From positions 496,001 through 560,000 of the forward strand of contig NZ_CP109966.1 in the NCBI RefSeq assembly GCF_026725475.1: DNA of 64,000 nucleotides, given 5' to 3'. Shown here one piece after another: positions 45,896 through 56,400 of this stretch. The notes below the pieces were generated by a model. That model saw nothing but the letters and a program-made list of their open reading frames with translations, ran no database searches and was not told the origin of the DNA. The translations under genes and the position numbers were made by a program. The stretch comes from Catenovulum adriaticum. GTDB taxonomy: Bacteria > Pseudomonadota > Gammaproteobacteria > Enterobacterales > Alteromonadaceae. How positions within the stretch are numbered: position 1 is the first letter of the stretch; every line of letters starts with the position of its first letter.

Positions 45896-45915
45896 ATTTT
45901 TACCTGCTTTGCCTA

Positions 45916-47793
45916 TTATTCAATTAACCCAGCGGATTGATGTATTTGTTTTAATTGTTCAGCCGTTAACTTTTGCGCTTTGCGATCATAAGTTAATAAG
46001 CCATTAATTTCGGTTTCAACATCACTGGTTTGGGTATACACGCCTGCCGCAATACCGCGTTTCTTCAATTCGCCTAAGTTATTGATTGAGCGAATATACC
46101 TTTGCTGATATTCACTGAGTGTTTTTGGCATGTTGCCATAAATCATCTTTTCTCTATCCGGTGCCCAAACATGGTTTTTAACTGGCCAACCATGACCACC
46201 AAATTCGCCAACCACTTTGATATAACCAGTAAACTCTTTAGCATCTAATAAGAACTTAGGTTCTGGATAATGGTGCGCATCAGCAATGTCACCAATTGGG
46301 AAAAAGTTACCACCACTGGCAATATTCAAGTGCCGAGTTGGATCATACAGCTCAACAAACTCGCCCACTTTTAACGTGTTGTGTTGTCCCCAACGCTCGT
46401 TAAAGGTAGTCCAAACCACAATACTTGGGTGGTTGGATAAAACATCCAACATGATTGTTAATTCATCCATGTATTGTTGATGCGCCCATGTTGGCCAATG
46501 TGCTTCAATTTCACCTTGCATACGGTCTGGGTAAGTTTGTGAAGTTTGATGCCAAATCGGCCATTCTTGTTTACCGCCATTGGTATCTACACCGCCAGAA
46601 ACCTGATCTTGCCAAACGAGAAAACCCATTTTGTCGGCAAGGTAATAATAACGGCGTGACTCAACCTTTTTGTGTTTGCGGATCATGTTAAAACCAGCTT
46701 GTTTTAAGTAATCCATTTCATACAAAACCGCGGCTTCGCTCGGCGGCGTTAACAAACCATCCGGCCACCAACCTTGATCAAGCGGTCCCCAATGGAATAT
46801 TGACTGTCCATTTAAAGTAAATAACCAATTGCCGTTTGCATCTTGCTGCCGTCCGACGGTTCTAAATCCAACATACGAAGTAACAGTGTCAATTAGTTTA
46901 TGGTTGGCATCGAACAGCTGAATTTTTAAGTCGTACAAATTAGGCTTATCTGGGCTCCAAGTTTTAACTTTATTCAAGTGCAAATTAAATTCAGCATTGT
47001 TCGAAGTAGCTGAGGCAATACGTTGGTTATTAAACAACACATCTAATTTAGCGCTAATACCTTGCTTGTTATTGGCTAAGTTTAATCCGACCTTGAGTTG
47101 GCCATTTGCTTGAGCCACTGCTTTTAAAGAATCTATATGCGTAGGGTGAACACTCTCAAGCCAAACTGTTTGCCAAATACCAGAAACAGGTGTGTACCAA
47201 ATGCCACGATTATCTTGGGTTTGTTTACCACGCAGTTGATATCTGTCTGCCGCGTCAGTGTCGTCAATTACCCGCACAATCAGTTTATTTGCGCCATTTT
47301 TTATCGCTGCACTAACATCAAATTTAAATGGTAAATTACCGCCTTGATGTGCACCAACATATTGGTCGTTTAGCCACACTTTGCAGGCATAATCGACTGC
47401 TTCAAAATGCAGAATATGCGCTTGTTTAGTGCTGTGGTTAAAATTAAATTGTGTTTGATACCACAAAGCTTGTTGCTCAAGCCTTTTGCCGACACCAGAA
47501 AGTGGACTCTCGATGGCAAAAGGTACAAGAATGTCGCCTTGCCAATCTTTTGGCTCAGCAGCTTTGCGATCAACTACAGCGTATTGCCACAAGCCATTTA
47601 AGTTAAGCCAGTTTTGTCTTTGTAACTGCGGACGCGGATATTGTTGCCACACATTGTCAGGAGTAATTTGTTCTCCCCAAGGCGTTAACATAACGTCTGC
47701 TTGCGCCGACCACTTAGCGTTCAGTTGGTTGCTGAACAAGCTAATGCTCGCCAGCAACACAAGGGTAAATTTCAACTTTGCCAATTTGTTCAT
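45916..47793 (-). CDS. GH2 family glycoside hydrolase
   Basis: Exported enzyme of 625 residues (signal to NQLNA). Domain order is jelly-roll sugar-binding (YPRPQLQRQNWLNLNGLWQY), immunoglobulin-like, then a TIM barrel. The acid/base is Glu466 in TTFNERWGQH and the nucleophile is Glu530 in VVGEFGGHGWP. GLLTPPSEAAVLYEMDYLKQ and FNMIRKHKKVESRRYYYLAD are standard GH2 barrel strands. At this short length it resembles bacterial beta-galactosidase/beta-glucuronidase-type GH2 proteins without C-terminal extensions, some of which act on arabinopyranosides. The gene lies between two GH43-like genes, with 20-base and 5-base gaps, in the receptor operon. Confidence 0.92.
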   Translation of the reverse strand: MNKLAKLKFTLVLLASISLFSNQLNAKWSAQADVMLTPWGEQITPDNVWQQYPRPQLQRQNWLNLNGLWQYAVVDRKAAEPKDWQGDILVPFAIESPLSGVGKRLEQQALWYQTQFNFNHSTKQAHILHFEAVDYACKVWLNDQYVGAHQGGNLPFKFDVSAAIKNGANKLIVRVIDDTDAADRYQLRGKQTQDNRGIWYTPVSGIWQTVWLESVHPTHIDSLKAVAQANGQLKVGLNLANNKQGISAKLDVLFNNQRIASATSNNAEFNLHLNKVKTWSPDKPNLYDLKIQLFDANHKLIDTVTSYVGFRTVGRQQDANGNWLFTLNGQSIFHWGPLDQGWWPDGLLTPPSEAAVLYEMDYLKQAGFNMIRKHKKVESRRYYYLADKMGFLVWQDQVSGGVDTNGGKQEWPIWHQTSQTYPDRMQGEIEAHWPTWAHQQYMDELTIMLDVLSNHPSIVVWTTFNERWGQHNTLKVGEFVELYDPTRHLNIASGGNFFPIGDIADAHHYPEPKFLLDAKEFTGYIKVVGEFGGHGWPVKNHVWAPDREKMIYGNMPKTLSEYQQRYIRSINNLGELKKRGIAAGVYTQTSDVETEINGLLTYDRKAQKLTAEQLKQIHQSAGLIE

Positions 47794-47798
47794 GTTAG

Positions 47799-48833
47799 TT
47801 ATTTACCACTTTTATCAATGCCAAAATGTGTAACTAACTTGTCGTATTCAGCTTTAGAAATCGTGATCATGCAGCCATGGCGCAATTGTTCAGGCATTGA
47901 ATACTTGTCCCAATCAGCAAAGAAGGTATAACCCGAAATTTGGTACCAAGGCCCCTGTAAACTATCCGCAACCGACAAACCATATGAAACACCGGGATAT
48001 TGCTCGTAATACATATACCAAGCTTTACCATTAGGTGATGGAATTAACATAGGTGCTTCGCGGAAATTCGGGCTAATTGGCGCGCTTAAATTACGGTATG
48101 GACCAAATAAATTATCTGAACTGGCAATACGCACGGTTTTACCAGTTGGCCAATCTAAAGTTGGATATCTTTCATCTTTGATAATGCTCCAGTATTGCCC
48201 TTCAGCTTGACGAATAAACACATCAATTGTGCCTATGTCCCAATCAAATAACATTTGTGGTGGTGCTGAAAAATGTTTTAAGTCTTTTGATGTTACGTAC
48301 AAAGTGCGTTGGCTGTTCCAATAACGTTCTGGGTCTTCTTCAGTGCCATTTAAATGTGGTGTATGCCAGCTCATCACAAACTGCTCTGACGCTTTGTCAT
48401 AAAAAAGTTTTGGTGCACCAATTCGTTGTAAAGCTTGGCTGTAGTTTGGCGTTGCTTGTAAATTCGGTCGATAAGTAGCGTGTTTGTCCCACTGAACTAA
48501 ATCTTTGGAGCGCCAAATATTAATATCCGGCGACGAATCACTGGTATTACCGGCAATGTAATAAGTGCCGTCCGGCCCTTGTGTGATATCCGGGTGGCCT
48601 TGATAGTCGTTAAACACGCGTTTGCTGTCGTTTAATCTATACCAATGTAGGCCATCTAAACTAACTGAGTAATATAGACGGCCATAATCTTCATGCGTCA
48701 TATGCGCGAATAAATAGGCTTGATGTTTTGCTTGTTCACCGGCTTGCACTTGCCCCGGTGGATTTGGCTGTCCAGCCAAACTGATGTTGCTAACCAGCAG
48801 CAAAGCTGCCGACAAAATTCGGAAAACGTTCAT
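47799..48833 (-). CDS. GH43/GH117-superfamily five-bladed propeller enzyme
   Basis: Exported protein of 344 residues; signal to ISLAG. The pattern is that of clan GH-F propellers: LYYSVSLDGLHWYRLN, GHPDITQGPDGTYYIAGN, IGAPKLFYDKASEQFVMSWH, GTIDVFIRQAEGQYWSIIKD and FREAPMLIPSPNGKAWYMYY. The Asp in HPDIT, the Asp in TIDVF and the Glu in REAPM are candidate catalytic residues. It does not match the standard GH43 acid motif exactly, so an outlying GH43 subfamily is likely. It is directly after the TonB receptor gene, separated from it by an intercistronic hairpin. Confidence 0.75.
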   Translation of the reverse strand: MNVFRILSAALLLVSNISLAGQPNPPGQVQAGEQAKHQAYLFAHMTHEDYGRLYYSVSLDGLHWYRLNDSKRVFNDYQGHPDITQGPDGTYYIAGNTSDSSPDINIWRSKDLVQWDKHATYRPNLQATPNYSQALQRIGAPKLFYDKASEQFVMSWHTPHLNGTEEDPERYWNSQRTLYVTSKDLKHFSAPPQMLFDWDIGTIDVFIRQAEGQYWSIIKDERYPTLDWPTGKTVRIASSDNLFGPYRNLSAPISPNFREAPMLIPSPNGKAWYMYYEQYPGVSYGLSVADSLQGPWYQISGYTFFADWDKYSMPEQLRHGCMITISKAEYDKLVTHFGIDKSGK

Positions 48834-48860
48834 AATACAGATTCACTAATTACTTAAGTA

Positions 48861-48892
48861 AAGTGGCACAGCCGAAAACGGCTGAACCACTT
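48861..48892 (-). promoter_or_regulatory. Intercistronic hairpin after the receptor gene
   Basis: AAGTGG (48861-48866) pairs with CCACTT (48887-48892), and inside it AGCCG pairs with CGGCT around AAAA. It lies 15 bases beyond the receptor stop and could stabilise receptor mRNA or partly terminate, so that receptor is made in excess over the enzymes. Confidence 0.5.
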
Positions 48893-48907
48893 GGTTGGGA
48901 GAACACC

Positions 48908-51655
48908 TTAGAACTTGGCGCGAATACTCATACCTATGGTTTTTTCGTCGTCACGCACATCATGTGGGAAAGCTTCTGTTTCAAAGTAGCTGTAGTACTT
49001 ATTGCCAGTTAGGTTAGTACCATCTACTGAAACGGTCAGACTTTCGCTTAAGTCATAAGCAAGTGAAAAATCTAAACGGCCAGTGTCTTTAACCATGTTA
49101 AATTGTGGACCTGCACCTACTGGGCGAATGGTATTAAGTAATGCTTCACTATATTTTGAACGGAAGGTATACACCATACGACCAGTAAAACCATGGTTCT
49201 CATATAACAAACCTAAGTTATAGCTGTATTTAGACACACCTTGTAGTGGCTCACCTTCTAATGGGTCGCCATCAGTGGTAATTTCACTATCGGCTAAAGT
49301 AAAGTTAGCCATAAAACCAACACCATCAAGTGCACTTGGTAAGTCTTTAAATACTGAATCTAAAAACATTTGAGTCGATAGTTCGAGACCTTGCAAAGTG
49401 GCGTCAGCCGCGTTGCGAGGGCGTGAAATATTGTATTCAATACCATCTATGGTTTCTGTGGTGGTTTGTGCCATCACTCTATCGTTCAATGTACGATAAT
49501 AAACCGCCGCCGCAACATAACTAGTTGGCGCAAAGTAATACTCAAGGGTTGCATCATATGCTGTTGATTTTTGTGGTTTTAACTCAGGGTTACCACCACC
49601 GCCGTTTGGACGAATATTAGCGTTAAGTGGCACTTCATAAGTTAAACCTGGGTTTAAATCACCAAAAGCAGGTTGTGAAATAGTTTTTGCCGCTGTTACA
49701 CGCAATTGCAAATCATCGGTTAATTCAACTCTTGCACTGACATTTGGTAATAATGTCGTTTCACTGGTTGAATTAGTGACAGTTGTTGGCTCTGCTGCAG
49801 GGTTTGGGTTAGCATCTGTTGGTGCTGGCCTAACTAAACCTGTACCAGTTAAGTCACGTGAAGTACGGGTCGCACGTAAACCAATTAAACCATCGACATA
49901 AAAGTTGCCAATTTCAGTGGCATATTTACCTTGTAAATAGGCAGATAAAGTTTGTTCAGTTGCATCGTAATTTCTTTCAGGTGCCCAAGCTGGATCGCCT
50001 GGCTCTGCGCCATAAATGTCACGTAAAACATCTGTATGGTCGAGTAGAAAATCTCTATCTGGTGTCATCCATTTTTGACCGCCGTTGATGTATGGAATGC
50101 TAGTGGGTGACGGAATTAAAAAGTCATCTGGTAAACCAACAGAATCAACTAAAGTTACACGGTTACCACCTGGTGCAGCTGGGCCGCCTGGCGCATTTGC
50201 TCTAAATACAGATTCACGATCGGCATAACGTACACCAAATTGTAATTCTTTTAAGAAGCTGTCTTGTAAAAAGTATTTACCGTTACTTTCAGCCGCAAAC
50301 ATAGTCCCGACCGCATCATTTAAATCTTGGAATAAACCATTAGCAAATCTAAAGTCATCAGCCACACTTAATGGGTCGCCCGGCATAGTTGTGGTGCCAT
50401 AACCACCAGCGTCGACCACTACATCTACTTTGTCGATTTGTTTACCGATATCAACAATTATGGTGCGATTATGTGTGTGGGATCTTTGATATGAAACGTC
50501 AAAATCTAATTCGTAATCGTCTTGTTTATAACGAGCACCGGTCGCAATTAAATATTGATCTGTGCCACTGTCTTTTGCTTGGGTACTCGACAAACCCGGA
50601 ACATTGTTAAAAGTGGCTGATTCAGCAATACACAAGTCTTGTAGCTGACCATTTTCCGCGGCATAAAAACCCGCACCATCTATGCTGTATTGCGCACAAT
50701 TAGTTGAAGCTTTTTTATTGGTAATACTTTGTGCTGCGAAGATGTCGGAAAATACAAAGTCTGATTCCCAACGCGACTTATACTCTGTGTAGATACCGTC
50801 TAGGTACAGCTCTAGGCCACTTGGCATACGCCATTGTAGTGCAGTATTAAACTGTGGTCTTTGGTAGTCACCATATTGGCTCACACCACCCACGCAAGTT
50901 GGTAGGATTACGCCATCACCACCTGCAGGGCCATTTGAACCAGATCGAGGATCACAGTTAAACGAAACCGGGCGGTCGAAGTTAATGTCTGAGTAAGAAA
51001 CGTTTAACAATGCACCGAACTCATCACCTGAGCTAGTTGACCAGCGATTTGAAACTAAAGCACCTGTTGCATAACTTGGTGAGTCTTCGTTACTACCTTT
51101 AAAAATACGTGCATTTAAAGCTGTAGTGACACCTTCTTTAAAATTAAGTGGTTTGTGTAATTTCAAATTAATCACACCAGCAACACCACCTTGAGTTAAA
51201 TCTGCTGTATTTGATTTGTATACATCAGCGCCAGATAAAGCTTCAGCCGGTAAGTCTTGGAACGCAAATCCACGGCCAACACCAGTGAAAATTTCGCGAC
51301 CATCTAAGGTAGTTAAGATATCGCCGATACCACGAATTAATGGGCTAACAACTTCGTTATTGTCACCCATTACAACTTGAATACCGGGTACACGTTGCAG
51401 CGCTGCTGCGGTCGTTGAATCTGGGAATTTACCAATATCATCCGACACAATTGACTCTACAACTAAATCAGATGAACGTTTAAGGTCGGCCGCCATGCCT
51501 AAGCTGTTTCTTAGGCCTGTTACCATAATAACTTCGGGTTCTTTGTCTGCGTCATCTTGCTCGTTTTGAGCAGCTTGGGATTGCTGTGCTGAAAATGCGG
51601 TTAGTGTGGCCAGCGCGATTGCTGAAAATTTAAAGTGCATTTTTGAAGCTTTCAT
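48908..51655 (-). CDS. TonB-dependent outer-membrane receptor
   Basis: Outer-membrane transporter of 915 residues. Signal peptide ends near SQAAQ, and a TonB-box-like PEVIMVTGLR follows. The plug includes DDIGKFPDSTTAAALQRVPG, IRGIGDILTTLDGREIFTG and VYKSNTADLTQGGVAGVINL, and the barrel ends with the terminal aromatic-type strand IGMSIRAKF. This is the TonB-dependent receptor subtype common in Alteromonadales polysaccharide loci (KFPD..A..L.R.PG). There is no STN domain, so it is a pure transporter. It heads the operon with GH43-like, GH2, GH43, galM and GH93-like genes and probably imports the oligosaccharides these enzymes process. Confidence 0.94.
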   Translation of the reverse strand: MKASKMHFKFSAIALATLTAFSAQQSQAAQNEQDDADKEPEVIMVTGLRNSLGMAADLKRSSDLVVESIVSDDIGKFPDSTTAAALQRVPGIQVVMGDNNEVVSPLIRGIGDILTTLDGREIFTGVGRGFAFQDLPAEALSGADVYKSNTADLTQGGVAGVINLKLHKPLNFKEGVTTALNARIFKGSNEDSPSYATGALVSNRWSTSSGDEFGALLNVSYSDINFDRPVSFNCDPRSGSNGPAGGDGVILPTCVGGVSQYGDYQRPQFNTALQWRMPSGLELYLDGIYTEYKSRWESDFVFSDIFAAQSITNKKASTNCAQYSIDGAGFYAAENGQLQDLCIAESATFNNVPGLSSTQAKDSGTDQYLIATGARYKQDDYELDFDVSYQRSHTHNRTIIVDIGKQIDKVDVVVDAGGYGTTTMPGDPLSVADDFRFANGLFQDLNDAVGTMFAAESNGKYFLQDSFLKELQFGVRYADRESVFRANAPGGPAAPGGNRVTLVDSVGLPDDFLIPSPTSIPYINGGQKWMTPDRDFLLDHTDVLRDIYGAEPGDPAWAPERNYDATEQTLSAYLQGKYATEIGNFYVDGLIGLRATRTSRDLTGTGLVRPAPTDANPNPAAEPTTVTNSTSETTLLPNVSARVELTDDLQLRVTAAKTISQPAFGDLNPGLTYEVPLNANIRPNGGGGNPELKPQKSTAYDATLEYYFAPTSYVAAAVYYRTLNDRVMAQTTTETIDGIEYNISRPRNAADATLQGLELSTQMFLDSVFKDLPSALDGVGFMANFTLADSEITTDGDPLEGEPLQGVSKYSYNLGLLYENHGFTGRMVYTFRSKYSEALLNTIRPVGAGPQFNMVKDTGRLDFSLAYDLSESLTVSVDGTNLTGNKYYSYFETEAFPHDVRDDEKTIGMSIRAKF

Positions 51656-51802
51656 ATTCTTCTCTTTATCGTTTACGTATTTGATCTGAATGTTTACTTA
51701 CAAATAACAACAATTATATAAACATTTATTAATTAGATATTCACATATCTACTAGATAAAACGATTGACTGCTAAAAATGCACTAAACCAAAAGCAAAAA
51801 AT

Positions 51803-52879
51803 TTATTTTTTGCTTAAATAAATTTCTCCTTGCTCGTTTTTCACTAAAGAAACATTAAAATTACGCTCAAGATCTTGTAAAAAACTGTCGAGTTTTCCAT
51901 GTTCAAAACGGCCAATTACTCGGATATTTTTTACTTCTTCATCGGCCAAATAAATTGGCTGTTGTAAATAACGATTAACCTGTTCAATCGCCTGTGCCAT
52001 AGGCTCACCAGAAAAGGTTACGCTACCACTTAACCACGACAAATTAATATCTAGTTTGGCCGACACATCTTCAACCCGGGCTTTTAAACTATTAATTGAG
52101 CGCTGGGAATCTATCGCAATTTTTTGTCCAGCTCTTAATAACAAAGTTTGTTGTAAAGGTTGCGTCATTTTCGCGAAGTTAACTTTATCTTGTAGCAACC
52201 CACTATCTGCGACCATAACTTTACCTTCAGAAACAATTAACTCAATTTCACTTTTAGCTAAGTACTGCACATTAAATGCAGTACCAACCGCCTGAATCAT
52301 TTTGTCTTCCACCAAAATATTCAATGGTTTGTCTTGGTTATGCGCAACCTTGATATGCAGCTCACCTTTCACCAATTCGATATTACGATAATTCTGATCG
52401 TATTTAGCAACTATCTGACTATCTGTATTTAAACTAACTTCAGAGCCATCGGCCAATACAAAAGTACGCATTTCACCTTTGCTGGTTGCATAAATTTGTT
52501 CAACCACAGTTTGTTGCACTATCTGCGGTTGTTGCGCATCAGACAACCAAACAGGGCTAGTTAAAAAAGCCAGCATAAAACAGGCAATCAAAGCAGACGC
52601 CGCATACAAATAGTATTTAGGTTGTGCTGCTTTTACTTGCGGGGTTTGATACGGAATAATATCGGCAAGCTCTGCCATTACATCTAATTCATCCCATAAT
52701 TTAGCATGTGCTAAAAAGCTATATTTATGCGCTGGCGATTTAGCTAACCAGATTTGCAGTTGCTTTTTGCGCTCGGCAGGCATATCGCCGCGATCTAATT
52801 CCATCAACCAATGTAGCGCCTGCTCATCGATATCGGCTTGTTTTGCTCTTTGTGGCATGCGAATAATATTGTCTGTCAT
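51803..52879 (-). CDS. FecR-family anti-sigma factor
   Basis: Inner-membrane regulator of 358 residues. The N-terminal cytoplasmic FecR_N (DUF4880) domain reads LHWLMELDRGDMPAERKKQL and LAKSPAHKYSFLAHAKLWDE. A transmembrane segment (YYLYAASALIACFMLAFL) follows, then the periplasmic FecR domain (GEMRTFVLADGSEVSLNTDS, then VKGELHIKVAHN) and a C-terminal STN-like/DUF4974 domain (AIEQVNRYLQQPIYL). The start is ATG 52879 with GAGGTGG upstream; its ATG follows the sigma-factor stop by one base. It probably holds the sigma factor until the STN-containing receptor binds substrate. Confidence 0.93.
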   Translation of the reverse strand: MTDNIIRMPQRAKQADIDEQALHWLMELDRGDMPAERKKQLQIWLAKSPAHKYSFLAHAKLWDELDVMAELADIIPYQTPQVKAAQPKYYLYAASALIACFMLAFLTSPVWLSDAQQPQIVQQTVVEQIYATSKGEMRTFVLADGSEVSLNTDSQIVAKYDQNYRNIELVKGELHIKVAHNQDKPLNILVEDKMIQAVGTAFNVQYLAKSEIELIVSEGKVMVADSGLLQDKVNFAKMTQPLQQTLLLRAGQKIAIDSQRSINSLKARVEDVSAKLDINLSWLSGSVTFSGEPMAQAIEQVNRYLQQPIYLADEEVKNIRVIGRFEHGKLDSFLQDLERNFNVSLVKNEQGEIYLSKK

Positions 52880-52880
52880 G

Positions 52881-53426
52881 TTAGCCACCTCTTTTCACTT
52901 GTTGGTCAACCGGATTCGTTTCCGTTGCAAACGACTGCTCAAGTTTACTGAACTGTTTCATTCCGTTCACCAATTGGTTGGATACTGTATTAACGCTAAT
53001 GTCGAGTTGTTCCGCTATCTCTTTTTGACTAAACCCATACACTTTACGTAATACAAAAATTTTGCGGCTTTGGCTGGGCATTTGTTGGACAACTTTGCAA
53101 AAATGCGCAAATTTTTCATTGGTGACGGCTTCGTTATAAAGTTTGTCACTGTCTTCTACATGAAATTCACTTTCGTCTTCTACCTTGTCGGTAAGCTTAT
53201 TATCGGCTTTTTTGACATGGTCTAAGGCTAAGTTTTTCGCCATAGTATATAAAAAAGATTTGTTGTATTTAGTTGGGTCTTTGTCTTCAATCGAACACAG
53301 TTTGACATAGGTATCCTGCACTATATCTTCCACATCGGCAGGTGGAACAATTCGTGAAATATAGTGAGCAATACTCTTACGTAGCGCCATAAATGGCGCT
53401 AAAAAGGTCTGTTCGTTCTTATGCAT
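52881..53426 (-). CDS. ECF (FecI-type) RNA polymerase sigma factor
   Basis: Cytoplasmic sigma-70 factor of 181 residues. Region 2 is visible as ADVEDIVQDTYVKLC and YTMAKNLALDHVKKAD, and region 4 as MPSQSRKIFVLRKVYGFSQK followed by EIAEQLDISVNTVSNQLV. It would direct transcription of the receptor or hydrolase genes when released by the adjacent FecR protein. Its stop is one base before the fecR-like start. Its own start is 54 bases after the stop of the STN-type receptor gene, so receptor, sigma and anti-sigma may be one transcript. Confidence 0.94.
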   Translation of the reverse strand: MHKNEQTFLAPFMALRKSIAHYISRIVPPADVEDIVQDTYVKLCSIEDKDPTKYNKSFLYTMAKNLALDHVKKADNKLTDKVEDESEFHVEDSDKLYNEAVTNEKFAHFCKVVQQMPSQSRKIFVLRKVYGFSQKEIAEQLDISVNTVSNQLVNGMKQFSKLEQSFATETNPVDQQVKRGG

Positions 53427-53480
53427 AACAATCTCAAATTAGCTACTCACTCTATTAAACGATTCAGAAAGAAAAACACA

Positions 53481-56400
53481 CTACCACTGTTTTCTAAATC
53501 CTAGTTGATAACTAATGCCTGTGTCTTCAAAGTGGGTGACACGGTTACGAACATCCGCATATTCTAGGTGCGAACTACGGGTTAAATTAAATACATCCAG
53601 CGACACTTCAAACTTAGAATTAAACTGATAACCTAAACGCCAATCTAAATGCCCTGCAGCGCGTGTATGTTCAGGAATACCACCGGTTCGAGTACCTTGG
53701 CGGGCATTTAAAAAATCACTACGCCAGCTATATGCCAAATAACTATACAAACCGGCTAACTTAATATTTAAATTTAAATTAAACGCCTGTTCCGACAAAC
53801 CTTCAATCACACTTGCAGGCTCTTGCACTGCTGTCAGTTCAATTGGATCTGTATTCATTTGATTGTTGAGTATTTGCGTATAGTTGAGTTCGGTCGCGAG
53901 CTCGCTACAAAAACCACACCAAGCGGATAAATCAAACCTAGATGACAATTCCACGCCAAGAATGCTGCCGCCAGAGATATTCTCGCTGGTACTTACTAAC
54001 TCAACAATTTGTGGACGCCGCTCTAACACAGCGTCACTGACTTCTCCTTGAAAAGTTTGTTCAAAACTAGAAGTTGCAATAAAGGTATCGATATTTTTGT
54101 GGAATAAAGTGGCCGAATAGGCATTACCACTTGTTTGGTAATATTCTAACGACAAGTCATATTGAGTTGCTGAATAAGGTTTTAATTTGGAATTGCCGCC
54201 GCTTAACACCAAAGTGCCGCTGTCGTCTGAAGTGAATTTTTTATTAATACCAATTTCTTCAATGTTTGGAAAACTAATCACTCTAGCAACCGCGGCTTTT
54301 AGCTGATAACCGTTACGAAAATCTAGCGCAATATTAGCACTTGGCAAAAAGTAACGACTTTCGGTATTGCTTTTAGCAGGCTCAGGCTGGCTATAAGTTA
54401 GCTTTAAGCGTAATTCGTTGTCACTAGAGTTTGGGTCGAGATCTATTTTTTCGACATTTTGTAAAAAACCTTCCGAGGTATTATTAAATACCAAATAACG
54501 TGCACCCGCGCTTGCATGCCAATCAAAATACTCGCTTTGTTCTGTCATTTTAATTTTGCCATACAGCGACAAATTTTCTTCATAGTTGCTGTACGACGCA
54601 GACGGATCAAAGATGGTTTGATTCCATTTAACCCCATCAGGCACTATGCCATTAGCTTCCATAATATTCTGAATTTTAAGATTATAAGCTTCAACATCCG
54701 TTAACATTAACCACCTATTTGGTCTAGCACCGCTTTCATTTGCTAAATAATCAGGATATTCGATAACTTGAAATAGATAGTTAGGTAAATCGACTAGTCC
54801 ACCACAAGGTGCACATTGGTAGTCGTCATTCCATTTATATTGGCTGTGTGATTTATCACGCTGAAAATACGAAATGCCAAAGTTAACTTCTTCAATTAAA
54901 CCTTGGTCAAACAAATAGCGGCTGTCTAATTTTATTTCATCAACTGTATCTTGAATAACATAGTCGAGTTTGCCATTCCAATGTGCACTAATTTGTGTGC
55001 TGTCTCCCAAAGGAATATTTGTTGTCATAGATAAAATATTGCCTTGGGTAAAATCTAAATGGATATTTTTATCTTGTGCGCCAACATAATGAGGGATCAA
55101 GGCATTTAAACTTTCGAACGAATTTGCTTTTGAATGTGAAATATCAAAATCAATCCACCAGCCGTTTAAGTTAAATTTACTATTGTATCCAATCGCTAAT
55201 GTATCAATATCTTCAACTTGTTGTTCAAATACCGCATCTAGGTTGTTATCAAAGATATCTGCTTGCAATAAGGTCTGATTGTCGTCTATTAATACGTTTT
55301 TATAATTGGGTGATTGCCCAGGTATTTGTACACCTGATGAAAAAGATTTGCGTTTAAAGCGTGCGTAAATCAAATCTAGCGTATGCAAACCACTCATAGC
55401 GGTTTTCCACTGCAGCACTGAGTTGATACTATCGCGACGCTTTTCACCATTTTGCACATCAAAAATCATCCGTAGGGGTCGGCGAATTGTGCTCGCTTCA
55501 ACAGCTTCGCCACTTTGGTTTAAGACTTCCCCTTGTAAATTCTCCGGTAGGATATTCGATTGCGCTAACCTTTGGGTTGAATAACGATCAACCCGATATA
55601 ATGAACGGTCGCGCAATACTCCAATCATAAAACCAAGTTGACCATCAAAAAAAGTATTGCTGTATAAGTTGGATAAATGCGTGCCATATTCAGGACGCAA
55701 CTCACTGGTATTTAAACCAAAACGCGTGTCTACATATAAACCGTCGTAATCAAATGGGCGTGCTGTACTAATGTCGATATTTGCGCCTATGCTACCGGCA
55801 CTTAAGTCGGCCGAAGCAGATTTAATAATATCTATGTTTTTTACAAAATCGTTCGGCAAAATTCTAAAATCAAAATTGCGATTAGCTTTGCTGGTTGCAA
55901 TAGTGCGCCCATTCACAGTTGTAACATTATAGTTAGGGCCAAAACCTCGTACCGATACATCACCACCCTCACCTATGCTGCGAGAAATAGACACTCCAAC
56001 ACTTTTTTGCAAATTTTCAGCTAGGTTCTGCGATGGCTGACTGTTCATTTGTTTACGGTCAATGAGATCTTGTACACCATCAGAAACCTGCTTTAACCGC
56101 CAGTTGTAAGGTAAATCGCTGTCCATACCTTTAACGTAAATAGTTTCTATTTGTTCGTCTGTGTTTCTTGGTGGGTCTAACGGTTTTTCCTCTGCAACTA
56201 ATTCGTTTTGCTCGCTGACCAGAGCTCGAGCTTTTAGTGCAAACGCGCCATTTTCATCAATTCCCCCAACTAACTTAGTCTGATTAAATAGAATTTTCGC
56301 CGCTTGTATTAAGGTAAACTCACCAATCAATGGATTAGTTTTTACCCCTTCAACCAGTTCGTATGAAATAAAAAAAGACAGTTTTGCCTGATTAGCAAAC